Below are positions 37,121 through 45,543 of a stretch of 64,000 nucleotides of DNA, one piece after another. The notes beneath the pieces were generated by a model that was given only the letters and a program-made list of their open reading frames with translations, did not search any database and was not told where the DNA came from. The translations under genes were made by a program, and so were the position numbers. Origin of the DNA: Lactobacillus gasseri ATCC 33323 = JCM 1131 (GTDB lineage: Bacteria; Bacillota; Bacilli; Lactobacillales; Lactobacillaceae); NCBI RefSeq assembly GCF_000014425.1, contig NC_008530.1:1364001-1428000 (forward strand), read 5' to 3'. The stretch's first letter is position 1. Every line of letters begins with the position of its first letter.

Positions 37121-38122
37121 ATGAGGAATTTTATTGATCTCCATCTTCATTTAGATGGTTCTTTGCCATACACTACTGTTAAAAAATTAATAAGAGTACA
37201 CAATTTTCCTACTTTAACTGATTCACAATTAAAAGAAAAGCTATCTGTTTCTGAAAGATGTGCTAATTTACAAGAATATTTAACTAAATTTGACTTTCCC
37301 TTATTGTTATTACAAACAAAAAAAGATCTAGAAATAGCAATTTTTGATCTTTTACAACAGCTTCGCTCCCAAGGGTTAGTTTACACAGAGATTCGTTTTG
37401 CACCGCAGCTTCATACACAAAAAGATCTTACTCAAGAAGATGCAATTAAAGCCTGTATTTTAGGATTAAAAAAATTCTACAGCTGGCAAGATAACCACGA
37501 AGACAACGTTTATCCCCTTCATGCCAATTTAATCCTCTGTCTCATGCGTCTCCCCAATCGAGAGCAGGAAAACAATTTAACTGTTAAATTAGCCGCTAAA
37601 TATGCTAATAAATATGTTGTTGGTATTGACCTAGCAGGTCCAGAAGGTCCAATTCCAAATAAAAAATTTAAGCCCTACTTTGACGATGCAAAAGAAATGC
37701 ATATTCCATTTACGATTCACGCTGGAGAAGCTGCGGGTCCTGAATCCATGCAAGAAGCTCTGGATCTAGGTACTAAAAGAATTGGACATGGAGTACGTTG
37801 CTTAGAAAGTGATCAACTAGTTCACGAATTAGTTGACCAAAATATTACTTTAGAATGTTGCGCCACTTCTAATCTCAATACTAAAGTATTTAAAAACATT
37901 GACTCTTATCCAATCAGAAAACTACTTTCAAGAAAAATAAAGGCAACACTGAATTGTGACAATATGACTGTTTCAAATACTAACTTACCTAAAGAATTTA
38001 AATTACTTGAAGCTAAAACTAATCTTACAAATACAGATGAACATCAATTATTATTAAATTCCATTAATGCTGCCTTTGCTTCTAACCAAGAAAAAAATCG
38101 CTTATTACATATCTTCAACTAA
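37121..38122 (+). CDS. add: adenosine deaminase
   Basis: The 333-residue TIM-barrel deaminase converts adenosine to inosine. Metal ligands and catalytic residues are in DLHLHLDGSLP (HxH), TIHAGEAAGP (HAGE), IGHGVRCL, and NCDNMTVSN near residue 286. The last motif keeps the zinc-binding Asp but has Asn where many enzymes have a second Asp, a variation seen in other adenosine deaminases. AAGGAG precedes the ATG. It is monocistronic with a strong terminator. Confidence 0.9.
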   Translation: MRNFIDLHLHLDGSLPYTTVKKLIRVHNFPTLTDSQLKEKLSVSERCANLQEYLTKFDFPLLLLQTKKDLEIAIFDLLQQLRSQGLVYTEIRFAPQLHTQKDLTQEDAIKACILGLKKFYSWQDNHEDNVYPLHANLILCLMRLPNREQENNLTVKLAAKYANKYVVGIDLAGPEGPIPNKKFKPYFDDAKEMHIPFTIHAGEAAGPESMQEALDLGTKRIGHGVRCLESDQLVHELVDQNITLECCATSNLNTKVFKNIDSYPIRKLLSRKIKATLNCDNMTVSNTNLPKEFKLLEAKTNLTNTDEHQLLLNSINAAFASNQEKNRLLHIFN

Positions 38123-38128
38123 ATTTGA

Positions 38129-38162
38129 GAAAAAAATGCTCCGCACAAGCGGAGCATTTTTA
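38129..38162. terminator. bidirectional terminator between add and rplT
   Basis: AAAATGCTCCGC (38133-38144) pairs perfectly with GCGGAGCATTTT (38149-38160) across ACAA. A and T flanks allow action on both convergent transcripts. Confidence 0.92.
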
Positions 38163-38169
38163 ATATTTA

Positions 38170-38526
38170 TTAGTTCAAAGCTTTCTTAGCAGCATCTGCT
38201 AAATCAGCAAAAGCCTTTTCGTCGTTGTAAGCAATATCAGCTAACATCTTACGGTTCATGTCAATACCAGCTACCTTTAAGCCGTGCATTAACTTAGAGT
38301 ATGAAAGACCATTTTGTCTTGCAGCAGCGTTGATACGAGCAATCCATAATTTTCTGAATTCACTCTTACGCTTCTTACGGTCACGGAAAGCATATTTACG
38401 AGAAACAAATACTTGAGTACTTGCAGCTTTAAATTGTAAGTGTTTTGAGCCACGGTAACCCTTGGCTAACTTCATGATCTTCTTACGACGAGCGCGTGTT
38501 ACGGTTCCACCTTTAGTTCTTGGCAT
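38170..38526 (-). CDS. rplT: 50S ribosomal protein L20
   Basis: A 118-residue protein beginning [20 protein letters not shown] with the conserved [13 protein letters not shown] and the [20 protein letters not shown] block. It binds 23S rRNA early in 50S assembly. In Firmicutes it also represses its own infC-rpmI-rplT operon through the leader RNA. It is the last gene of that operon. Confidence 0.98.
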   Translation of the reverse strand: MPRTKGGTVTRARRKKIMKLAKGYRGSKHLQFKAASTQVFVSRKYAFRDRKKRKSEFRKLWIARINAAARQNGLSYSKLMHGLKVAGIDMNRKMLADIAYNDEKAFADLADAAKKALN

Positions 38527-38558
38527 CTAAAATTCCTCCTCAAAAAGTCTTCTAATAA

Positions 38559-38759
38559 TTAACGCATTTGGGAAAGCATCTGTTTGATGCGCTTTAAGTC
38601 ACTTGCTGAAACCATAGCAGCTTTTCTCAAATGACGACGTTGTTTCTTAGTCTTACCGTGGAAACGGTGTCCAGTGTAAGCATGGTGACGCTTTAAACCA
38701 CCATTAGCAGTTCTCTTGAAACGCTTTGCTGAAGCGCGGTGTGTTTTTTGCTTTGGCAT
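38559..38759 (-). CDS. rpmI: 50S ribosomal protein L35
   Basis: The 66-residue protein begins [20 protein letters not shown] and ends with a basic helix, the standard bL35 pattern. It is the middle gene of infC-rpmI-rplT, 18 bases after infC. Confidence 0.97.
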   Translation of the reverse strand: MPKQKTHRASAKRFKRTANGGLKRHHAYTGHRFHGKTKKQRRHLRKAAMVSASDLKRIKQMLSQMR

Positions 38760-38777
38760 ATCTATTCCTCCAATTAA

Positions 38778-39308
38778 CTACTTTTTCTTTTTATCTTTCT
38801 CACTTAATGGAGCAAGCATTAAGAACATTGAACGGCCTTCCATCTTAGGCTTAGTAACTACATTAGATAAGTCACTAGCTTCATCAGCCATCTTCTCTAA
38901 GACCTGTTTACCTAACTCCTTGTGAGTAATTGCCCGGCCTCTAAAGCGAATAGAAACTCTAACTTTAGCGCCCTTGGTCAAGAATTTACGAACATGCTTT
39001 AACTTAGTGTCAAAGTCATTGCCTTCGATTGTTGGACTTAAACGAATTTCTTTGACAGCCATAACCTTTTGATTCTTACGGTTTTCTTTGGCTTTCTTTT
39101 GTTGTTCAAAACGGAATTTACCGTAGTCCATAATTCTAGCAACAGGTGGCTTAGCATTAGGAGAAAGCAAAACCAAATCAAGGTCAGCGTCAGCTGCTTT
39201 ACGTAAAGCTTCATTCTTAGAAACGACACCAATTTGTTGGCCATCAACTCCAATTAAACGAACTTCACGAGCACGAATATCTTCGTTTAAGATCATATTT
39301 CTTGGTAT
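38778..39308 (-). CDS. infC: translation initiation factor IF-3, probable ATA start codon
   Basis: The protein has the N-terminal domain with NEDIRAREVRLIGVDGQQIG and the C-terminal domain with IRLSPTIEGNDFDTKLKHVRKFL. The first ATG (39296) is 19 bases from the only good ribosome-binding site, GGAGGTG. An in-frame ATA at 39306-39308 lies 7 bases from it, and a TGA stop three codons upstream rules out a longer form. I therefore start at ATA, giving 176 residues (MPRNMILNED). Rare AUU/AUA/AUC starts are known for infC, where IF-3 discriminates against its own mRNA. Confidence 0.93.
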   Translation of the reverse strand: MPRNMILNEDIRAREVRLIGVDGQQIGVVSKNEALRKAADADLDLVLLSPNAKPPVARIMDYGKFRFEQQKKAKENRKNQKVMAVKEIRLSPTIEGNDFDTKLKHVRKFLTKGAKVRVSIRFRGRAITHKELGKQVLEKMADEASDLSNVVTKPKMEGRSMFLMLAPLSEKDKKKK

Positions 39309-39456
39309 GAGTATTCACCTCCACGTTAATTTCGAGGACAAGAAAAAAGCGGGCAAAGTTAACGCCCGCTTTTAATCAACAGATATTATCGATCAGCCCA
39401 GAGGTAATATTAACTTAGGCGAGAAGCGGGAGCTTCTTCTTGTTCTCAACTTCTAA
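39309..39456 (-). promoter_or_regulatory. infC leader with L20-type attenuator
   Basis: In the transcript the arms AAAGCGGGC and GCCCGCTTT form a terminator (39343-39373 on the map) followed by a T run. An upstream leader segment, CCCGCTT (minus strand of 39424-39430), can pair instead with AAGCGGG of the terminator 5' arm (39365-39371). That is a mutually exclusive antiterminator. This matches the known Firmicute leader in which L20 promotes premature termination. Confidence 0.8.
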
Positions 39457-39484
39457 ATTATACCATCTAATTAATCTACGTCAA
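39457..39484 (-). promoter_or_regulatory. promoter of infC-rpmI-rplT
   Basis: On the minus strand TTGACG (39479-39484), a 16-base spacer and TATAAT (39457-39462) give a near-consensus sigma-A promoter about 150 bases upstream of infC. Confidence 0.8.
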
Positions 39485-39519
39485 GAACTAATTAAATACA
39501 ACTGCTAATTTTAATAAAA

Positions 39520-40290
39520 CTAATAGAAAGAAAGAGAGCCTTGCTTCTTCACAGCTTTATTAACTTTTTCAAAAATAAATAGTCCAAGCAACAACCAAAA
39601 TATCGAATTAAAGGCTGAAAAAGATAAATAATATTTAAAATTATAAGCTGATCCACTAATAATCATTCTCATCCAACTCACCATTGGTACAAGCGGTAAA
39701 AGATTGGCCATATCCTTTATTAACACTCCCGCTTTTTCAAATTGCGTTAGTAAAATTCCCAAATACAAATATTGACAAATTGCTAAAAAACTTCCTATTC
39801 GTTTAAATTTTAAAACTAAACTAATTATCAGATACCCCAGGCCAAAGAGAGTGACTAAAGAAAAAATAATCGGCCAAATAATCCTAATTGTAAAATTTAT
39901 CCATTGTCCTGTAAAAAGCATAAGCGCTAAACACACAATGATAGACTGTCCAAGTGAAATGGTAATATTTACCATGCTTCTATTAAAGAATAATTTTTCA
40001 CTTGAAATTGGCATCAAATATAATTGCTGTAAAATCCCACTTTTCGCATTATTCATAGTGTTACTGCCTAACATTGATACTGTATTCTGAATTGTTGTCC
40101 ACAATGTAAAGCCAATAATTAAAGCTGAAAGTGATTGTCCGATAATACCCTTACTAATTGAGTTACTCCCCCAAAAGATACCCATAAACATTAAAATAGT
40201 TAAAGCTAAATCTGAGAGAGAGCTAAATAAATAGCGTCGGTATATGATTAATTCACGCTGAAATTCCGCTTTTAATGCTACCATCTTCAT
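39520..40290 (-). CDS. ABC transporter permease, ABC-2 type
   Basis: A 256-residue membrane protein with six hydrophobic segments and the ABC-2-like opening ALKAEFQRELIIYRRYLFS. It pairs with the ATP-binding protein encoded immediately upstream, whose stop it overlaps by 38 bases. AAAGGA precedes two possible ATG codons (40290 and 40284). The likely role is export of a peptide, lipid or drug; the substrate is unknown. It is the last gene of the LytTR-DUF3021-ABC operon. Confidence 0.85.
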   Translation of the reverse strand: MKMVALKAEFQRELIIYRRYLFSSLSDLALTILMFMGIFWGSNSISKGIIGQSLSALIIGFTLWTTIQNTVSMLGSNTMNNAKSGILQQLYLMPISSEKLFFNRSMVNITISLGQSIIVCLALMLFTGQWINFTIRIIWPIIFSLVTLFGLGYLIISLVLKFKRIGSFLAICQYLYLGILLTQFEKAGVLIKDMANLLPLVPMVSWMRMIISGSAYNFKYYLSFSAFNSIFWLLLGLFIFEKVNKAVKKQGSLSFY

Positions 40291-41206
40291 TCTTTCCTTT
40301 CATATAAAAATCAACCACTTCATTTAAACCTTTATTTTTAGTTTTTAGATCCATCAATTTAAATTGAGTTAAAAATTTCAATAAATGCGATAAATTTTTT
40401 CGATTAGATAAAACCAATTGATAAGTAGTATTATTAATCGAAATAATCTTAGCAATACTTTCTAAAACTGCTCGTTGATTGTTTGAAAGAGCTTGTGAAA
40501 ATTGAACTGTGATAAATTTTTCTTGATTGAATTTATCTAAACAATCAGCTTTACTACCGCTATAAATTAACCGTCCTTTCTTTATTAGGAGAATCTGATC
40601 TGCAATTCTTTGAGCAAATGCCAATTCATGCGTAGTTAATAAAATTGCAACTCCTTCAGAAGCTAATGTTTTTAATATTCGTTCCACAGTTTCTACCGCT
40701 TCAATATCTAAACCAAGAGTCGGTTCATCTAAAACCAAAAATTTAGGCTTAGAGATTAACGCACAGCAAATAGCAATAATCTGCTGCATCCCTCGACTTA
40801 ATTCAAAAATAACCGTATCCTTTTTAGACAAGAGATCAAATTTCTCTAATAGTTCTAAGCCATTTTTCTGTGCTACTTTTTTATTTAGTCCACGTTGAGC
40901 TCCCCAATAGATAAAATTTTCCATTGGTGTCAAAGCATAAAACATATTACGTGCACTCTCTAAAACTACCCCGGTTTGTTTTAATAAAGGTGTAAAATCA
41001 TTTTTTAGCAATTTATTTTCAAAATATATTTTTCCTTCATCAGGAAGCAATAAGTTCAAAATTATTTTTAAACTAGTCGTTTTTCCCGCTCCATTAAATC
41101 CTAAAAAAGCAGTTATTTTTCCAGCGGGAATATCAAATGATAAATCTTCAATTGCCCTTGTTCCATTTTGAAAACTTTTGCTTAAGTTTCTTACTTTAAG
41201 TAACAT
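40253..41206 (-). CDS. ABC transporter ATP-binding protein
   Basis: The 317-residue ATPase shows Walker A FLGFNGAGKTTS, a Q-loop region, the signature LSRGMQQ (variant of LSGGQ), Walker B PKFLVLDEPTLGLD and the switch His in LLTTHEL. A C-terminal extension of about 90 residues resembles the DUF4162-like domain of ABC-2 exporters (BcrA/NatA group). It works with the permease encoded downstream. Confidence 0.92.
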   Translation of the reverse strand: MLLKVRNLSKSFQNGTRAIEDLSFDIPAGKITAFLGFNGAGKTTSLKIILNLLLPDEGKIYFENKLLKNDFTPLLKQTGVVLESARNMFYALTPMENFIYWGAQRGLNKKVAQKNGLELLEKFDLLSKKDTVIFELSRGMQQIIAICCALISKPKFLVLDEPTLGLDIEAVETVERILKTLASEGVAILLTTHELAFAQRIADQILLIKKGRLIYSGSKADCLDKFNQEKFITVQFSQALSNNQRAVLESIAKIISINNTTYQLVLSNRKNLSHLLKFLTQFKLMDLKTKNKGLNEVVDFYMKGKNEDGSIKSGISA

Positions 41207-41217
41207 TTTAAGTCCTC

Positions 41218-41643
41218 TTAAATTTCTTTCAGTTTCTTATTAATTCGCTTAACCTCATGCCATAAATGATAAAAATAAATTCCGTATGCTAAAGCATACA
41301 TAATAATAAAATCAACAATCGCTTTTAGTAATGCTGATCCAGAATAATTAACCTTATTTAAAAAGAAGCAAAAGCTTAACCATGCACTAAGACAAATGAA
41401 AAAGTTAATAAAGATTTGTTTTTTTAAAGACCAATTATCATGCTCAAAAACCAAACTGGCAAAATAAAAGAAAATCCCAATCAAAAACGAAGACCCTAAC
41501 CAGAAAAGAAAATATTTTACCGAAATAGTTGTCTCTAATCCATTCTTGAAAAACTGATTTTGTAAAATATCAATTCCCAGCCAAGTCATCCCAATTCCTA
41601 TTCCTACTAATCCACTATTAATTAAACGTACAATATGTTTCAT
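41218..41643 (-). CDS. DUF3021 family membrane protein
   Basis: The 141-residue protein has four transmembrane helices and ends with a charged helix (HLWHEVKRINKKLKEI). This is the pattern of DUF3021 proteins that pair with small LytTR regulators. In known LytTR regulatory systems the membrane partner inhibits the regulator. The ATG overlaps the regulator's stop (ATGA), implying coupled translation and a direct partnership. Confidence 0.8.
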   Translation of the reverse strand: MKHIVRLINSGLVGIGIGMTWLGIDILQNQFFKNGLETTISVKYFLFWLGSSFLIGIFFYFASLVFEHDNWSLKKQIFINFFICLSAWLSFCFFLNKVNYSGSALLKAIVDFIIMYALAYGIYFYHLWHEVKRINKKLKEI

Positions 41644-42074
41644 AATCCCAGTCTCTCCTTTAATTTTTTTATTTTTCGACGGGCAATTTGCACACGTAAT
41701 CCGTTTTTCATCAAGGCATCGATATTACCATTACTGATAATTTCTAAATGATCGATAAAACGATAATTTAGAATTGCACTTCGGGATGCTTCAATAAAAT
41801 CAGTTGGTAAGTTAATGCTGGCCTGATAAAGTCTACCTTTAAAAAGATATGTTTTATCCTGCGTATAAATTATTGTCTTTTCATTTTCTACTTGAATTAA
41901 ATATATTTTTGAAACTTCAATCGCATATGCTGTTTCTTTTCGATATCCCCATAAAATTTGAGGATCAGACTGCAATTCTTGAGTGATTCTTCTTATCTTG
42001 TCCGTCATCTTCTTTAGCCAAAATTCAGCTTTTTCTTTTTGTAAATCTTTATCGATATTAAACTTTATTTCCAT
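41640..42074 (-). CDS. LytTR-domain transcriptional regulator
   Basis: A 144-residue protein with a short N-terminal helix region and a LytTR DNA-binding domain: AIEVSKIYLIQVENEKTIIYT, LYQASINLPTDFIEASRSAILN, then LEIISNGNIDALMKNGLRVQIARRKI. No receiver domain is present, so it is not a classical response regulator. ATG 42074 is 7 bases after AAGGAG; a longer frame upstream would run through the promoter and operator. A phased direct repeat lies upstream (42138-42167). Confidence 0.88.
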   Translation of the reverse strand: MEIKFNIDKDLQKEKAEFWLKKMTDKIRRITQELQSDPQILWGYRKETAYAIEVSKIYLIQVENEKTIIYTQDKTYLFKGRLYQASINLPTDFIEASRSAILNYRFIDHLEIISNGNIDALMKNGLRVQIARRKIKKLKERLGL

Positions 42075-42099
42075 ATGCTCACTCCTTATATTGCCTATA

Positions 42100-42167
42100 A
42101 GTATACTCATTGCATTTTCTAAAACCAGTAATTTTCGGTAAACGGTTAAAAACTTAGGGTGAATGGT
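42100..42167 (-). promoter_or_regulatory. LytTR-type direct-repeat operator and promoter
   Basis: On the minus strand ACCATTCAC (42159-42167) and ACCGTTTAC (42138-42146) are separated by exactly 12 bases, the 21-bp phasing known for LytTR operators. A TATACT -10 (42100-42105) lies downstream with a poor -35 (CTGGTT, 42123-42128, 17-base spacer), as expected for an activator-dependent promoter. Confidence 0.7.
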
Positions 42168-42203
42168 CATATCTCAAATAAATTCGAAGTTTTTGATAAT
42201 ATA

Positions 42204-42350
42204 ATGATTACTAATTGGACTAACTGGGAATATTTAGTACCTACTATTCTTAAAGAATATACTGACAACGAATCAGCAGACTTTATCTATCAACGCACTC
42301 ATTCATTAACCGAACAAATTCTTGATAACATTATTAAAATCATCAAGTAA
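42204..42350 (+). CDS. possible small protein, 48 aa
   Basis: A plus-strand frame reads MITNWTNWEYLVPTILKEYT and ends LTEQILDNIIKIIK, with amino-acid composition like a real helical protein. The frame is open upstream to a GTG at 42159, but that overlaps the LytTR operator and has no good ribosome-binding site. The terminator at 42353-42393 follows the stop directly, which supports transcription. It may be the remnant of a larger gene. No family was recognised. Confidence 0.35.
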   Translation: MITNWTNWEYLVPTILKEYTDNESADFIYQRTHSLTEQILDNIIKIIK

Positions 42351-42352
42351 AC

Positions 42353-42393
42353 AAAAAAGCGAGAAAACCTTATTATCAGTCTTCTCGCTTTTT
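42353..42393. terminator. terminator shared by thrS and the small plus-strand ORF
   Basis: AAAAAGCGAGAA pairs with TTCTCGCTTTTT (42354-42365 with 42382-42393) across a 16-base loop. Confidence 0.8.
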
Positions 42394-42415
42394 ATATTAA
42401 AAACTATTATTTTAA

Positions 42416-44347
42416 TTATTTTTCTCTTGAGTATGACTTAACATCTGCGTCAATTTCAGCAATAAAGTCATCTAAACTCTTAGAAATTTGTTCTTCAGTA
42501 CCATAACGACGAACATTAACACCATTGGCATTCATTTCATCGTCACCCAAAACTAAAGTATAAGGAACTTTTTGAGTTTGTGATTCACGAATCTTGTAAC
42601 CAAGTTTTTCGTTTCTGTGGTCTACTTCTGCTCTAAATCCGCGCTTAGCTAATTCTTCACGAACCTTATCAGCATATGCGCCGTGAGCTTCCTCGTTAAC
42701 TGGGATAATTTCAGCTTGAACTGGAGCAAGCCAAGTTGGGAAGGCACCCTTGTAAATTTCAGTTAAGTAAGCAATGAATCTTTCCATAGTACCAACAATA
42801 CCACGGTGGATCATAACTGGACGGTGTTCTTCACCATCTTGACCTACATAAGTTAAGCCAAATCTTTCTGGAAGCATAAAGTCAAGTTGGATAGTTGACA
42901 TAGTTTCATCGTTACCCAAAGCAGTCTTAGTTTGAATATCAAGCTTAGGACCATAGAATGCTGCTTCACCTTCTGCTTCAACATAATCAAGGCCAAGATC
43001 ATCCATAGCTGCCTTAAGCATTGATTGAGATTTCTCCCACATTTCATCATTTGCGTAGTACTTATCAGTGTTCTTTGGATCACGGTATGAAAGTCTGAAG
43101 TAGTAATCAGTAATATCGAAGTCTTTGTAAACATCCATGATCAACTTCAAAACTTTAGCAAATTCTTCACGAATTTGATCAAGTGCAACAAAAGTGTGAC
43201 CATCATTCAAAGTCATTTCACGTACACGTTGTAAACCTGATAAAGCACCTGACTTTTCATATCTGTGCATCATACCTAATTCAGCGATACGGATTGGCAA
43301 TTCACGGTATGAACGAATGTGATGCTTATAGATTTGAATATGTGAAGGACAGTTCATTGGGCGAAGTTCAAGCATTTCACCATCACCCATGTCCATTGGT
43401 GGAAACATGTCATCACGATAGTGTGCCCAGTGACCAGAAGTCTTGTATGCATCTACGTTCATTAAAACTGGAGTATAAACATGTTCATAGCCATCAGCAA
43501 CTTCTTTATCGACAATGTATCTCTCAACAACGCGACGAATAGTAGCACCCTTTGGCATCCAGTACGGAAGACCTGCACCAACTTTAGGATCAACAAAGAA
43601 TAAGTCTAAGTCTCTACCAATAGTTCTATGATCTCTTTCCTTAATTTCAGCGCGACGCTTTAAATCTTCATCTAAAGCTGCCTTCTTAAAGAATGCAGTA
43701 CCAAAAATTCTTTGAAGCATTGGGTTAGAAGATTTACCTAACCAGTATGCACCAGCAACTGATAAAAGCTTAAAGTTCTTAATCTTACCAGTATTTGGTA
43801 ATAAAGCTTCAAAACCAAAGTCAACAAAGTCACCTAATTTGTAAACTGCAACTTCGTCTTTTTCGTCCTTTAAAAGATCTAATTTGAATTGATCATCTTT
43901 AAAGATATCTTCCAATTCACTCTTTTTCATTGAAGTATATTCGATCTTTTCGCCATTCTTGATTGCCTTTTGCATTTCTTTTTCAAGTTCTGGCAATTCA
44001 GTAATTTTAATTTGATCTTCCTTATCAGTATCTACAAAGAAGCCGCCCTCATCTGCTTCATGCATACCCAAGCGTAATTCTGGATACTTACGCTTAGCGA
44101 TAGCTTCAAGCAAAAATGCAGCAGTAGCACGTAAAATATTTAAACCTTCTTCATCCTTATCAGTGATGATAGCTGCTTCTACATCTTCATCAACAACGTA
44201 ATCTAAAGGCTTCATTTCGCCGTTAATTTTTGCACCAACAGCAGCTTTTCCTAGAGAAGTAGCAATTGAAGATGCTAGTTCTTTAACAGAAACTGCCTTG
44301 TCAAAATCTTTCTTTGAGCCGTCTGGCAAAGTTACAGAAAAACTCAT
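42416..44347 (-). CDS. thrS: threonyl-tRNA synthetase
   Basis: The 643-residue enzyme has the TGS domain ([15 protein letters not shown]), an SAD editing domain and a class II catalytic core. It carries [12 protein letters not shown] (zinc Cys), [26 protein letters not shown] and [17 protein letters not shown]-terminal anticodon-binding domain completes it. The editing-site His appears in [13 protein letters not shown] in place of the usual HxxxH. Regulation is by the T-box upstream. Confidence 0.97.
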   Translation of the reverse strand: MSFSVTLPDGSKKDFDKAVSVKELASSIATSLGKAAVGAKINGEMKPLDYVVDEDVEAAIITDKDEEGLNILRATAAFLLEAIAKRKYPELRLGMHEADEGGFFVDTDKEDQIKITELPELEKEMQKAIKNGEKIEYTSMKKSELEDIFKDDQFKLDLLKDEKDEVAVYKLGDFVDFGFEALLPNTGKIKNFKLLSVAGAYWLGKSSNPMLQRIFGTAFFKKAALDEDLKRRAEIKERDHRTIGRDLDLFFVDPKVGAGLPYWMPKGATIRRVVERYIVDKEVADGYEHVYTPVLMNVDAYKTSGHWAHYRDDMFPPMDMGDGEMLELRPMNCPSHIQIYKHHIRSYRELPIRIAELGMMHRYEKSGALSGLQRVREMTLNDGHTFVALDQIREEFAKVLKLIMDVYKDFDITDYYFRLSYRDPKNTDKYYANDEMWEKSQSMLKAAMDDLGLDYVEAEGEAAFYGPKLDIQTKTALGNDETMSTIQLDFMLPERFGLTYVGQDGEEHRPVMIHRGIVGTMERFIAYLTEIYKGAFPTWLAPVQAEIIPVNEEAHGAYADKVREELAKRGFRAEVDHRNEKLGYKIRESQTQKVPYTLVLGDDEMNANGVNVRRYGTEEQISKSLDDFIAEIDADVKSYSREK

Positions 44348-44364
44348 AAAATTTTACCTCCAAA

Positions 44365-44588
44365 TAAAAAATCCCAGCACTAAAAATAGCGCTGGGACGT
44401 TAAAATACGTGGTTCCACCCGAAATTCGAATTAATTACCAAAAATTAATTCCTCTAAAGGTCGTTAATGGTACCTAACCAAATTATAAAAATTTCAGGAA
44501 TGAAATTGGGGTTTTCTTCTAATCAGGAGCTTCCAGAACTAGGCTCCTGTCTCTGAGTTGAAGAAAATCATGTCTTTCATTGACTTTC
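44365..44588 (-). promoter_or_regulatory. T-box riboswitch of thrS
   Basis: On the minus strand GGGTGGAACCACG lies at 44408-44420. It is followed by a terminator hairpin (44372-44398, TCCCAGCGC pairing with GTGCTGGGA) and a T run. An ACC triplet (minus strand of 44469-44471) is one candidate threonine specifier; the leader was not folded, so this is tentative. Confidence 0.87.
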
Positions 44589-44616
44589 ATTATACTAGCT
44601 CATCAAATAGATGCAA
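44589..44616 (-). promoter_or_regulatory. promoter of the thrS T-box transcript
   Basis: On the minus strand TTGCAT (44611-44616) and TATAAT (44589-44594) are separated by 16 bases. They lie just upstream of the T-box leader and just after the dnaI stop. Confidence 0.65.
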
Positions 44617-44629
44617 GCAAAATTTGGAA

Positions 44630-45529
44630 TTAATTTCTACGATTTTTACCGCCAACAAAAACCTCTTTACTCAAGAAACGAACCCGCTCCATTAAGCGTC
44701 TTGCCTTAACCTCATCAACATTATTTCTTGTTTCAGCAAAATGTTCAGCCAAATCATCCATTGTCATATTTGAACTAAAAAATGTTGGTAAAACATTATC
44801 CATGCGTTTTTGCAAAATAACGCCTAACACGTCATCACGTGACCATTCACTTAGAGTCTCTGCTCCAATATCATCAAAAACTAAAACAGGAGCTGACGCA
44901 ATACGATCAATCTCGTCACTTAAGCTATTATCTTGAAAATGGCTTCCCAAGCTGGCAATAAAAGAAGGTACATGTAAAAAGACTACTCGACTTCCTTGAC
45001 GCGCAATAGCGTTAGCTAACCCAGCTAAGATATACGTTTTTCCTACACCAAAATCACCAGTTAGGTACAAACCTTTGATATGTTTGTTCTTCTTAAAACT
45101 GGCTAAAAACATAGCTACTTCATTTAATGCAGCATCCCGTTCAGGAGTTGAATCAACATTTTCTAGTTCAACATGACGTAGTTTTCCTGGTAGATCAATC
45201 AATTCAATCCTGCGTTCTGCCCGCATTTTAGCTTCTGAGTTTAACTTTGCCTCAGTTGGAACATAGGTAATATCAATTACCTTTCCATTAAGAAAAAGCT
45301 TTGGCGTATATCCTTCCATCACAGGGTTTGGCGCCTCAATTTGCTCAACATAGTTAAAAATCGTAGGAAGAGAGGCCTGGACAATTTCTTTATTTAATTT
45401 GTCTTTATTTTGTGTGAGAAAGGCTTGAACACTGGGATGCTTTATTGCTGTTTTAGCAATCTTTTTTCCATCTTCGCTTAATTTTCTTTTCTTGATAATA
45501 CGTGTGATTACTTCAGAAATATCTTCCAC
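44630..45529 (-). CDS. dnaI: primosomal protein DnaI (helicase loader)
   Basis: A 299-residue AAA+ protein with Walker A LTGDFGVGKTYILAGLA, Walker B VLVFDDIGAET and a sensor segment TFFSSNMTMDDLAEHF. An N-terminal helicase-interacting region of about 130 residues precedes them. It loads the replicative helicase during initiation and restart. It follows dnaB by 14 bases, the standard Firmicute dnaB-dnaI pair. Confidence 0.94.
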   Translation of the reverse strand: MEDISEVITRIIKKRKLSEDGKKIAKTAIKHPSVQAFLTQNKDKLNKEIVQASLPTIFNYVEQIEAPNPVMEGYTPKLFLNGKVIDITYVPTEAKLNSEAKMRAERRIELIDLPGKLRHVELENVDSTPERDAALNEVAMFLASFKKNKHIKGLYLTGDFGVGKTYILAGLANAIARQGSRVVFLHVPSFIASLGSHFQDNSLSDEIDRIASAPVLVFDDIGAETLSEWSRDDVLGVILQKRMDNVLPTFFSSNMTMDDLAEHFAETRNNVDEVKARRLMERVRFLSKEVFVGGKNRRN

Positions 45530-45543
45530 CAGTACAACACTTC

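Noticed and set aside
43183-43542. 119-codon plus-strand frame rich in histidine
   Set aside because: It lies wholly antisense to thrS; the His-rich composition follows from the codons of the real gene.
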